Positions 1 to 8,745 of a DNA stretch of 64,000 nt are shown here, in pieces (the first letter of the stretch is position 1; each line of letters begins with the position of its first letter). The stretch covers positions 62,001 to 126,000 of the forward strand of contig NC_018943.1 in assembly GCF_000304475.1 (NCBI RefSeq). Reading direction: 5' to 3'. The notes beneath the pieces are model-generated. The model did no database searches. It was not told the origin of the DNA and saw nothing but the letters and a program-made list of their open reading frames with translations. The position numbers and the translations under genes were made by a program. This DNA comes from Kazachstania africana CBS 2517. Lineage: Eukaryota; Ascomycota; Saccharomycetes; Saccharomycetales; Saccharomycetaceae.

Positions 1-420
1 GTCAACAACCAGAGTTGTGTACAATCCATCCTTTCTATCACTCTTCAGCTTAGATAAAACAGCTTCACTGAAGGCATCGAGGGACATGTCATCTGCCCTA
101 GCCAAGCCGGTTGGGATGTTACTAACAAGTCTACTAGGCGGGATAGACTCAAAAGTGATTTGCTTAATAGAGTAAATTTTATCAACTCCGTTGTTTAAAA
201 TATTTATGAGTTCTTTTTCATTGAATTGTTCCACAGAATCCAAGAAAATGGAAATAGATTTAAAGTTGTTACTACATTTCTTAGCTGCAGCTAAGATGTC
301 AGCGTCTGTCGCAAATTCAGAGGCGTCTAATACTGCTTGACCAGCTAATTTCAAAAAAGGTTTGTCTATTAAAACATTGTCAATGTCTTTCCCAAATATT
401 GGTAAAATAGGGAACGTCAT
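1..420 (-). CDS. HIS4: Histidine biosynthesis trifunctional enzyme, N-terminal part (cut by window edge)
   Basis: Only the first 140 codons are present; the gene runs off the left edge. The start (MTFPILPIFGKD) and the segment DGLYTTLVVD match Sc His4, which carries phosphoribosyl-AMP cyclohydrolase, phosphoribosyl-ATP pyrophosphatase and histidinol dehydrogenase activities in one chain (steps 2, 3 and 10 of histidine synthesis). None of the catalytic motifs lies in this fragment, so the call rests on N-terminal similarity plus the neighbour BIK1, which adjoins HIS4 in Sc in the same orientation. The promoter has a TATA element and a Gcn4 site. What lies beyond base 1 cannot be judged. Confidence 0.9.
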   Translation of the reverse strand, partial: MTFPILPIFGKDIDNVLIDKPFLKLAGQAVLDASEFATDADILAAAKKCSNNFKSISIFLDSVEQFNEKELINILNNGVDKIYSIKQITFESIPPSRLVSNIPTGLARADDMSLDAFSEAVLSKLKSDRKDGLYTTLVVD

Positions 421-493
421 TTCGTTTATTCTGTGGTATGTTTATGATGGTAACACTGATCACAAATTCACATACAATCAAAAGCAAGAAGAG

Positions 494-501
494 TTTATAT
501 A
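494..501 (-). promoter_or_regulatory. TATA element of HIS4
   Basis: Read on the minus strand this is TATATAAA, about 75-80 bp upstream of the HIS4 ATG, a usual distance for a yeast TATA box. The assignment is from sequence and position only. Confidence 0.55.
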
Positions 502-545
502 TGCTGATGTACTACAATAAATATGGATAACTTTGTTAGACTCAT

Positions 546-552
546 TGACTCA
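546..552. promoter_or_regulatory. Gcn4 binding site upstream of HIS4
   Basis: TGACTCA is the perfect Gcn4 consensus, about 130 bp upstream of the HIS4 start. A one-mismatch copy (AGACTCA) lies 8 bp away. HIS4 is a classic general amino-acid control target in Sc, so the same regulation is expected here. Confidence 0.75.
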
Positions 553-689
553 TTCTCGATATACGCAATTTCGCGCTACGCATGAAATGTCAAACCGAGT
601 AAAAGATAGCAAGAGAAGTCAAAGCTTTATATTAAAATCTAATAAAATATTAATTGAATTGTAATAATGCGAGTCTATACCGTACATAT

Positions 690-2060
690 TTAGAAATAGA
701 GAGGTTCGTTTGAGTTCGCATCGTTACTGCATGCATTGTCTCCGTATTGGAATGGACAATCAATCTGTTCGTGTCCAGATTTTTCACATAAAACGCACCA
801 AAGCTTTCTACCAGCAGCAGCATCGATTTTCTTTTCCGGTTCATATAACGGCAATGACTGGGGTATGTTTTCTTCTTGAAGTTCTTGAAGGGCACCGGTA
901 TTTGTTGTAGATTTTGTAAGCTCATCAATTCTATTATGCGCCAAGTTCAGGTCCTCTTTCAGTTGGAGTATCTCTTTTTTTAGCTTGTCATCAGAATTAC
1001 TACTATTTGACATGCTCAGTAACTCTTTATTGAGAGCTTGATATTCCTTGCTCAATGATTCATTGTGCATTCTCAACTGCTCCTTTTCTTTATCCCATTT
1101 TTTTTTGGCATATTCCGTTTCATCTTTATACTTTCTTAGTTCATCCAACTCTTGGTTCAATGCTTCAAGCTCTATGTTAGTAGTGGTGCTGGTAGCAGCG
1201 GAAGCTTGCTGCTTCTTTTCTTCAGCAATGCGCCTTTCGTTCTCTGTTATCTCCTGATGAAGCTGAGTAACAACTTCTAATAACTGTTCGTGCTCTGTCT
1301 CGAAATATTGTTTTTGTTTCTTCTGTTGCTCACGCTCGTGATCCAATTGAGCCTTCAGTTGATCTCTCTCTTGCTCTATTTCACGAATATTATTTTCACA
1401 TGCATCTATTGTTGGCTGTATTTCTTCAAGAACGATCCTCTGATCATTTAACAACCTCTCATATTCTATTATCTTTCTCTGTTGCTTTTCTACCTTCAAT
1501 TCGTATTCTCTTATGACATTAATATTTTGAAAAATTTCGTTTGTGCTACGAGGTGCAGATGATGGTGTGTCTATATCCATAAGATCGTCGTTATGATCCT
1601 GTAATCTATAGTCAATATTTGACACAATCTGTACATTTCTGTTACTCGAGGTTCTAGAGGTTCTAACGGGAGTAGGTGATTTCTGTTCGGTTAATGAGTG
1701 TCGCGTTACTAATACGTTTGATTTTTGATTTTTACTCACACTTCCAAGACTGTTATTACGTGAAAGTTGTTCATTTTGAGGTAATAATGTATTTCTTCTA
1801 GAAATTGTGGCGTTTTCAATCAAATTAGCAACTTTGTTCAATTGAATGAACAGACCACTTTTCGGGTATTCTGTATCAAAATATTTTCTACCATTAAAAC
1901 TACCATCATTCTTACCAATATTAGCCAATAGATCAATACCTGCATAGTGTCCTGGTTTCGCATCTACGGTACCTACATATTTTACTTGACCTCTTCCAAT
2001 ATTTGGAATTTGTATGAAACAACCAATTTTCTCTTGATACTTGTCAAGGGTATTGGACAT
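690..2060 (-). CDS. BIK1: Microtubule plus-end protein, CLIP-170 family
   Basis: A 456-residue protein (Sc Bik1 is 440). Bik1 binds microtubule plus ends, works with kinesin Kip2 and dynein in spindle positioning, and is needed for karyogamy. In order: a CAP-Gly domain at about residues 10-65 with the GKNDGS signature, a Ser/Thr-rich linker, a long Glu/Gln-rich coiled coil (about 185-395), and a C-terminal CCHC zinc knuckle (WCVLCEKSGHEQIDC, about 418-433) of the type that binds partner tails. The start is the ATG at 2060; one codon earlier the frame has GTG, which is not used. HIS4 lies 269 bp downstream on the same strand and RNQ1 is divergent, as in Sc. Confidence 0.96.
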   Translation of the reverse strand: MSNTLDKYQEKIGCFIQIPNIGRGQVKYVGTVDAKPGHYAGIDLLANIGKNDGSFNGRKYFDTEYPKSGLFIQLNKVANLIENATISRRNTLLPQNEQLSRNNSLGSVSKNQKSNVLVTRHSLTEQKSPTPVRTSRTSSNRNVQIVSNIDYRLQDHNDDLMDIDTPSSAPRSTNEIFQNINVIREYELKVEKQQRKIIEYERLLNDQRIVLEEIQPTIDACENNIREIEQERDQLKAQLDHEREQQKKQKQYFETEHEQLLEVVTQLHQEITENERRIAEEKKQQASAATSTTTNIELEALNQELDELRKYKDETEYAKKKWDKEKEQLRMHNESLSKEYQALNKELLSMSNSSNSDDKLKKEILQLKEDLNLAHNRIDELTKSTTNTGALQELQEENIPQSLPLYEPEKKIDAAAGRKLWCVLCEKSGHEQIDCPFQYGDNACSNDANSNEPLYF

Positions 2061-2328
2061 CACTCCTCTATAATGATACCTTAGTTCACTTACTTGATTG
2101 CTTATTCCTATCAGCTTGCAGCCACTGTTAAGCTTTTAAAAACCTGTACCTGCCAAGGCCTTTACCATACAAACACAGTTCGATCTGTTTTTCTTTTTTC
2201 AATGGCATTAAAAAAAACATGAGTATGTTACGTACCCTTTGAGATGAGATGAGCAATATAATAAAAGGTCAGAAGGAGGGTCTTTTAATCAATTGAATAA
2301 TGTTAAACAAGAGCCCAAATAGGATAAG

Positions 2329-2985
2329 ATGTCTTCTACAGTTCTAGTTGATGAAGCAGAATACTTTCTGGAACATGGAAATCATCATGAGGCAGTTGCT
2401 AGGTTGACCAAAGCAGCCAACTCGAATCCTTCCAGCAGCGAAAGCTCCAGAATTGATACTTTAGTCAGTCATATAGGCAGCCATGTAATGCAACATCAAG
2501 CGCAGGGATCTGAAGATAGAGGCCTTGGCGAATCGTTCATAAATACTATGATGACCAGTAGTAACGGTTCAGCAAAGTCACAACTGGGAAAACTCGCATT
2601 ATTGACTACAGTCTTATCGTCAAATAAGAAAGGAACTGGGGGATACAACTTTGGATCTTTAGCCTCCGTATTTGCAAGTACCCCAAGTGGCGGAATGAGT
2701 GGAAGTTCTTTAGCTGCATTAGCGACGGCTTTTTATGGTGGTGAAAGTCTCAAACATGCCAATGCTGGAACGTTTTCAACCCTTTCTTCGCTAGCGTCCT
2801 CTTATTTTGGAGGTGCTGAGACTCAAAAAGCTAGCCAAAACGAAGATGATGTTTATGAGGAGCAAGGGCACGGTAAGTTCTCAGAATTAGCTTCGACAGC
2901 AAGTTCCTACTTTGGAAGAGGAAATGAGTATGAGAAACAGGGATATACAGAAGGGAATAGAGGTGATAGCGATCAGAAGAAGTGA
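2329..2985 (+). CDS. RNQ1: Rnq1 orthologue lacking the Q/N-rich prion domain
   Basis: A 218-residue protein in the RNQ1 position next to BIK1. Residues 1-95 align well with the non-prion half of Sc Rnq1 (EAVARLTKAANSNP; SFINTMM), including LGKLALL at residues 86-92, the hydrophobic motif that binds the Hsp40 Sis1. Sc Rnq1 (405 residues) continues with a huge Q/N-rich prion domain. Here residues 100-218 hold only about 5 Q and 5 N. The short hydrophobic motifs that punctuate the Sc prion domain survive (SLAALATAF, TLSSLASSYFGG, ELASTASSYFG). No Q/N-coding sequence follows the stop codon, so this is not a frameshift artefact of the kind that leaves the missing part downstream. The protein probably cannot form a [PIN+]-like prion by the known route; its cellular role is unknown. 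Confidence 0.88.
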   Translation: MSSTVLVDEAEYFLEHGNHHEAVARLTKAANSNPSSSESSRIDTLVSHIGSHVMQHQAQGSEDRGLGESFINTMMTSSNGSAKSQLGKLALLTTVLSSNKKGTGGYNFGSLASVFASTPSGGMSGSSLAALATAFYGGESLKHANAGTFSTLSSLASSYFGGAETQKASQNEDDVYEEQGHGKFSELASTASSYFGRGNEYEKQGYTEGNRGDSDQKK

Positions 2986-3767
2986 GCTTTTAAAATTCAA
3001 CAAATGACTTTATAATGAGTTTTTGTTTTATTTTTTTGCTGACCACTGGATAACCGACACTATATGGTGTATATACTCGACGATGTACCAATGGTTAAGT
3101 TTGTACAAGTTTAACCTATATATACGCAACTATTTCAACTCAAACAAATCATGCTGGATGAGGGTCTCTCCTATGCTCCATTTTTTTTGCTATTTTGAGC
3201 TTTTAACTAAAAAGCTACCTGGTGTAGCTACTATTCTTAGCAGGGACGTATAGGCACTAAAATAATAAACCTAGTTAACCACTGACATGTCTGACGCAAC
3301 AATTCATGCCGTGTAGACACATTTGAGGAACAGGCACATAGTTGGTTTTTATTATGTTAACAATGTTCACAGAGAAAATGGCGGGGTAAAATCAAAGTGA
3401 AATCAAATAATAGAACTCTTTTCGGACCTTTCCGGCGATCAGTTGCCTTCGAGTTTCGCCCTCAGAGCTCGACGCACGAAGTTCTGCGAAAGCTTCGCTT
3501 TCCAAACATCTGCCCGGAGGTCTTGGTTTTCCTATTACCCAGTTTGCAGATAAAAAGAAACGTTTATATAGGCACTTCACAAGCAACCTTCTAAATCTAT
3601 GACGATATAATCATATAGGTTTCTTGATTGAAATTTGCAACTTAGTAACTTGATTAGCTAGGTCGCAGGACATTTCTGAGCGGCGAGGGGGGTTTTCCCA
3701 TATGAAGATAAGTAATAGCTGACATCTCTACCCTTCAATTACATCAAAATTAAGTTCAAATTCTGCT
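2986..3767. other. Intergenic, RNQ1 to BRE4 (782 bp)
   Basis: No ATG-initiated gene or RNA gene is recognised. The stretch about 3421-3545 is clearly richer in G+C than its flanks, without a readable function. A G-run (AGGGGGG) near 3690 contains a stress-response-element-like AGGGG about 80 bp before the BRE4 start. The rest is AT-rich spacer. Confidence 0.5.
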
Positions 3768-6700
3768 ATGCCAAACACGAGAAGTGCTAGTAGTTTGAAG
3801 AACTTTTGGCGACGGTTTGTTAAACTATTTTGGACCTATTACATTCCACGTGATAAAATACTACTTTTACGAATATTCCGATGTACAGTAAATAGTACGC
3901 TAGCATTCATTTTTACTTTGATTCCGGCTGTCAGAGACCGATTAGGTGATCAACCATCATTCCTACCGTTGGTTTCTGTCATTGTTCACCCTGGGAGACG
4001 AGTGAGTGGCCATATTAAGGGGGTACTAAACTGTCTGACGGGCTTAGTTCTAGGATTGTGCTACTCATTACTAGCGAGAGTCCTAGCACAATTATGCCTG
4101 GGCGATTCGTGGAATAAGCTTTCTGAAGCTGAACAATTATCGAAGAATTTTACAAACTATAGAGCTGCATTGGCTATTTTAGCCGTTTTTGAAACATTCA
4201 TGTTATTTGGACATGGCTGGTTTAAGTCAGTAAATGAACACAATTTCGCTATTGTCTTTCCGTTATTCTTAGTAGTACACTTTGCTTTATTAACCTCATT
4301 AGATACTGGAGCACGTGCAATAGCAAAAGCTTATACTGTTCCTTTTTATTTTGGAATCGCACTTTCCCTCGTAGTGGATTTCCTTCTACTACCTGAATTT
4401 GGTTCAAGTTACTTAGGTAATGTCGCTGTAAATGCAGTTAATGAAATACACAAGGATATTAATGAAATAGTAAATTTTTTTTTAAGTACTATTGATGACA
4501 ACAAAGAGCCATTGTATGAACAGGCTCCGCTTCCCTTGGCTAAGTTATTGGGTTTAAAGACATCCATCAATAAGAAAATAGCAGAATTTCAAGTTATTTT
4601 GGACGAGTGTTGTTTCGAATTATCATATTCTTACGTTCCACCAGCTAGATTACAAGATGCTATTTCTATCTTAAAAGAATTCAGATCATTTTTAAACAGT
4701 TTGATAAACGCTTGTCAATTAGAGTACATTCTTTTGGGCAATGGAGAAGCCACAGAAGATATTGACGGTCTAGAATTAGGACCTGATAAGAATATCAATA
4801 AAATCGATGCTGCTAAACTCTTAACTATATTAAAAAAATCGAAAATACCAATTCATAAACTACATGAGACCATGGATGACTTTCTTTATAAGATCAATAT
4901 AATGCTCGCTTATTCGTTTGATGTTGATCTTGAGAAAGTTTATTATTGTGAGATGTTTGGTGAGCATAATAGGACCAAAATTACTGAAAAGAAGGATTTT
5001 TCAAAAGATACTAATTTTAAACAAGAAATTATATTGCTAAAAAATTCACTGAATGAGTTTGAAACAAGCTTTAAAAATGAGTTACTTAATGCTGAGAGAG
5101 AATCTCTCCATCCAAGCGATGAGATGTTCTTACTTTCATCCTTTTTAATGAATTTGAAATCCATCGCTGTCGCTACTATAAAATTAATGAAAGATACCCA
5201 GTTGACTTTTGAATACAGGATTAAACAAGAAAATAAAGGCTGGCTACGGGGGAAAAGTATTTGGTTTACGTTTTTGAAAAATTTCTCCTCTTTCAAAAGA
5301 TGGTATTTAGGTAACAACGACAAATTGAATGAAGATACAGATATCATTGGTGTCTATGAGGGAAATAGTATAGGTTTGAAACCGGAAGTGGTAAAGGCCA
5401 GACCAAAACAACAAGAAGACGAACTACTAAACCAAAAGGCAGAAACATACAGAGGTAACAACACAGAAAAGCGTCGTGTATTTCCTAATTTAAAGTCTGA
5501 TGTTGGTCTCATTACACGTTATTTAATATCAGTACATTCGTTTATCTTGAAAAATAAAAAGCATGCTGTATTCGGGACTCAAGTTGCAGTTTCCTTGATG
5601 TTAGTTTCTTTCCCTATGTTTATGCCCAGTGCCAGGGCTTGGTATAATAGTTACCATGGTGGCTGGATTGGTTTCGTGTGTATTTTGAGTATGGAAGAAA
5701 GTGTTGGATATACGGTGTGGGTCACGTGGCTGCGTGGTTTTGGTGTGATTGCTGGTTCAGTTTGGGCACTTATATCTTACTATGCTGGAGGTCCACATCA
5801 GGGTGATCCCTATTTAGAGACTATTATAACAATCCCCGGTGTTGTTCCTGGTTTTTACTATTTAATTGGTACTCCATATGGCAAGGCAGCTATTATCCAG
5901 ATAATCTCTGTTTATATTGTTATGTTAGCGGCCATAGTTCCTGCAGCTAACAGGGGCAGTATCGCTGTCAATTTTGCCAAACGATGCTTGGCTGTTGGCT
6001 ACGGTGGGGTTGCTGCACTTTTAGTCCAACTATTACTGTTTCCCCTCAAAGCTAGGGACCAATTAAGTGAAGAGATGTCATTTGTTTGTGGTTGTATTTC
6101 AGAGATCCAGTTATTATTATCTGCTGGCATGAATAGTAAAGAAGTTGGAAAGGGCATCGATATTGAAAGGTATAGGAGTATTCAAAAAGTTGTCAATGCT
6201 GCAAAGAGTGGTTTGGGCCGTGGAGCGTCCTATAATTCTTTAACAAAGCACGAACCTCGATTAAAAGGTAAATCTGCAAAAGTACAGAAGATCTTTACGG
6301 AGATTATTTATCTACAGAGACAGATTGTTGAGAGATTAGAGACCATGGCACTTCTTAGAAGGCAAACAGGAGGAAATATTATAGACGAATTGAATCCAGT
6401 TATATACGAGTATAGACGACAAGTCATTGGATCCTTCACATCAACACTCAGAGCTCTTCAAGAGGCATTTTCAAATAAGATTCCTTTGCCTCAATATTTG
6501 CCAAGCACGCGAAATGCTCATAAGATCTTAATTCATAGGGTCCGTGAACTAGTATCATCGATACAGGATGAAGTCTTTGTGAAAGAGCAAATCTTGAGCT
6601 GGAATGCGACTAGTGCCGCCATGGAAGAAGTTATTGAATACTTGGAACAACTGATTCATTTGACTAAAACTGTTGTAGGAGTCAATGAATTCAAGTATGG

Positions 6701-7130
6701 GTTTCTGTCTCGTCCACTTTACGAAGATTGGGCCACCCAGGCAATTGTTGGATTTGATGATTTCCTAAGTGAGAAAAATAAAAAGCAACCTGTCTTGGAT
6801 AATCAATCAGAGCTCAGTACTAACATTTCTACAGGCAATAGTTCATTTGGTGGGGATCAAGTAATTGGCCTTTTTAGTGGAGATTATCACCTATCTCGTA
6901 TTCAGACGCACACGCCCGATCTTACTGAAGCCATGATTTACAAGACATTTAGGAATAGGGTTAATTCGATAGTTTCAAGAAGCGATATAGAAAATTTACC
7001 AAGTTTAACTGGATTGAAAACGAAAGATATTGAATCAGCATTAGTTGATCATAATGATGAAGATGAAGATTTACCCCTAGCATTAAAAATGGTTATAAGT
7101 CGTTCTGGAAAGAACAAGAATTCGCATTGA
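3768..7130 (+). CDS. BRE4: Large membrane protein of the FUSC/aromatic-acid exporter type
   Basis: A 1120-residue protein, close to Sc Bre4 (1125), whose loss gives brefeldin A sensitivity and an endocytosis defect; its molecular activity is not established. Two hydrophobic transmembrane blocks are visible, at residues 30-215 and 600-766, each followed by a long helical soluble segment, the layout of FUSC-type (fusaric acid resistance-like) proteins. The second block contains the stretch PSARAWYNSYHGGWIGFV. The start ATG at 3768 opens the only long frame. In Sc this gene is on chromosome IV beside OST4 and PTP1; here it lies between RNQ1 and UFD1, so it has moved relative to Sc. Confidence 0.82.
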   Translation: MPNTRSASSLKNFWRRFVKLFWTYYIPRDKILLLRIFRCTVNSTLAFIFTLIPAVRDRLGDQPSFLPLVSVIVHPGRRVSGHIKGVLNCLTGLVLGLCYSLLARVLAQLCLGDSWNKLSEAEQLSKNFTNYRAALAILAVFETFMLFGHGWFKSVNEHNFAIVFPLFLVVHFALLTSLDTGARAIAKAYTVPFYFGIALSLVVDFLLLPEFGSSYLGNVAVNAVNEIHKDINEIVNFFLSTIDDNKEPLYEQAPLPLAKLLGLKTSINKKIAEFQVILDECCFELSYSYVPPARLQDAISILKEFRSFLNSLINACQLEYILLGNGEATEDIDGLELGPDKNINKIDAAKLLTILKKSKIPIHKLHETMDDFLYKINIMLAYSFDVDLEKVYYCEMFGEHNRTKITEKKDFSKDTNFKQEIILLKNSLNEFETSFKNELLNAERESLHPSDEMFLLSSFLMNLKSIAVATIKLMKDTQLTFEYRIKQENKGWLRGKSIWFTFLKNFSSFKRWYLGNNDKLNEDTDIIGVYEGNSIGLKPEVVKARPKQQEDELLNQKAETYRGNNTEKRRVFPNLKSDVGLITRYLISVHSFILKNKKHAVFGTQVAVSLMLVSFPMFMPSARAWYNSYHGGWIGFVCILSMEESVGYTVWVTWLRGFGVIAGSVWALISYYAGGPHQGDPYLETIITIPGVVPGFYYLIGTPYGKAAIIQIISVYIVMLAAIVPAANRGSIAVNFAKRCLAVGYGGVAALLVQLLLFPLKARDQLSEEMSFVCGCISEIQLLLSAGMNSKEVGKGIDIERYRSIQKVVNAAKSGLGRGASYNSLTKHEPRLKGKSAKVQKIFTEIIYLQRQIVERLETMALLRRQTGGNIIDELNPVIYEYRRQVIGSFTSTLRALQEAFSNKIPLPQYLPSTRNAHKILIHRVRELVSSIQDEVFVKEQILSWNATSAAMEEVIEYLEQLIHLTKTVVGVNEFKYGFLSRPLYEDWATQAIVGFDDFLSEKNKKQPVLDNQSELSTNISTGNSSFGGDQVIGLFSGDYHLSRIQTHTPDLTEAMIYKTFRNRVNSIVSRSDIENLPSLTGLKTKDIESALVDHNDEDEDLPLALKMVISRSGKNKNSH

Positions 7131-7259
7131 CCTAAAAAAAATATTACCCGAGGTTATAAGAAAATTTTACTGATTTGGTATAATGGGCGTGTTTGTTTTC
7201 TTTTGAAAAGACCTTGGTTTGTGTACTATGGCATTATAACGTTACATTTTATATATATA

Positions 7260-8321
7260 CTAATCGATTTCAATCACCTCAGGACTTCTAGGAGTCTTTG
7301 ATTTAGCTGTAGTGTGATCTTTATTTACCTTTCTTTTGGCAGTTTTTCTCAAAGACTGACCTTGTCCATGAAAGCTATCAGGTTTGGACTCTTGATCTTT
7401 CTGATCATCGGATTTCGGTAGGACAATGGGGAAACCAAAAAATAATTGACCGTCAGGAAGATCAAGCCTAGCAGGTGTTCCATCCAATGAAATATTTATC
7501 TCTTTGATGTCAACGTATTTTTTAGTGGATTTACCTGATAACTTTTGTCCTTCTCCAGCAAATGCAGATGTTTCCTTGGTACTATTCAATTTATCTGTAT
7601 AGTTGATTCTTGTTGACATTGAACCTTGTGCGACAGTGGCGGGATCAAACTTTCGACTAGCCTTTCTTTGTCTTTCTTCTTCTTCCTTTTGTTGTCTCAA
7701 TGCTTCATAATCAGGTTCTACGTAACCGACCGGAGGAGCAAAATCTGTTACTAAATCTGTCTCTATAACACAGATACTCTTTGCTTGTGATTCTGGCTTA
7801 ACCTCTAGAATCTTGATCTTGTATGTCTTGTTGTTATAACTTATTTCGACGATATCATCTACACTTAAAGTGGAGAAATTACGTAAAACGTTCTCCAACA
7901 CAGCCTTTGGGTCTGAAATATCTAAAAAGTCAACTGATTGTGGTTCCAACTTGACAAATTGACCCAATGGAACATCAGTAGATGTGATTTTCAATAAAGA
8001 ACCTGGTTGAACGTTCAAAGTCTCAAGCATCCATTGTGGCAAATATGCTCTACCTTCCTCAGCGATGAATTCTAAGACACCACCATGTGTGACCATCCCA
8101 TTTTCGTTTGCCTCTAATTTGAAAAGCATTGGATACCTTATATTTAACATAGATAATTTGTTTAAAGCACTTGGTGGAAGAAAGATTTTACCACCAAAAT
8201 TAGCCTCATCCTTTCTGATCCTATCGTTCATTATTGCGATGGGATAACATCTGAAAAACTCTTCAAATACTTGTGGGACATTTGTAAACCCAGCAGAAAT
8301 AGGATTAAACCCCGAGAACAT
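7260..8321 (-). CDS. UFD1: Ubiquitin-binding Cdc48 cofactor
   Basis: A 353-residue protein (Sc Ufd1 is 361). With Npl4 it recruits ubiquitinated substrates to the Cdc48 segregase for ER-associated degradation, chromatin extraction and OLE1 regulation. The N-terminal Ufd1 double-psi-barrel domain fills about residues 15-200, with the conserved VTHGGVLEFIAEEGRAYLPQ stretch. The C-terminal third is charged and low in complexity and carries Cdc48/Npl4-binding segments in the family. It is divergent from TFC4 across a 424-bp promoter, the same pairing as in Sc. It is convergent with BRE4, with 129 bp between stops. Confidence 0.97.
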   Translation of the reverse strand: MFSGFNPISAGFTNVPQVFEEFFRCYPIAIMNDRIRKDEANFGGKIFLPPSALNKLSMLNIRYPMLFKLEANENGMVTHGGVLEFIAEEGRAYLPQWMLETLNVQPGSLLKITSTDVPLGQFVKLEPQSVDFLDISDPKAVLENVLRNFSTLSVDDIVEISYNNKTYKIKILEVKPESQAKSICVIETDLVTDFAPPVGYVEPDYEALRQQKEEEERQRKASRKFDPATVAQGSMSTRINYTDKLNSTKETSAFAGEGQKLSGKSTKKYVDIKEINISLDGTPARLDLPDGQLFFGFPIVLPKSDDQKDQESKPDSFHGQGQSLRKTAKRKVNKDHTTAKSKTPRSPEVIEID

Positions 8322-8745
8322 TATTGATCGACCTCCTTAATGATATCTTTTCTTTATATTCTTCTCATCAGATGAATAGAATTCCCTTCTTCAAATCAGT
8401 TAAATATTGAAGCCTCATACCGGGTAACACACACAATCTACCTAGTGAAATCATATAGACAGAGAGATCACACATTTAACCGTCAAGAGTGTTCGTGACA
8501 CGTCCTGAGATGTGTTGTAAAAACGTCTTCCAGTATGTGACCACCTTCGTGGTAAAAATTTAGAGTGTTTTATTCAGATTATTTGGCAATGTCTAGTTAT
8601 ACATAATATGTATACTTTTTTTAATTAAATAACGAAAGGGGAGAGGCGAGATTCGAATTGAAAAACATGTAAACAGTGGAAGAGATTAAAAGTGAGAGTT
8701 AGTGTGTATTATCAGAAGAATACGGTGTTTCATACGTTCTGAATT
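8322..8745. promoter_or_regulatory. Divergent promoter of UFD1 and TFC4
   Basis: This 424-bp region between two start codons contains a perfect Reb1 site and T-rich tracts near 8615. I see no Rpn4 (PACE) element matching GGTGGCAAA for UFD1 and no tRNA-like boxes. Confidence 0.6.
8420..8427. promoter_or_regulatory. Reb1 site
   Basis: CCGGGTAA is the reverse complement of the Reb1 consensus TTACCCGG. It lies 99 bp upstream of the UFD1 start inside a divergent promoter, the usual place for this nucleosome-excluding factor. Confidence 0.6.
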
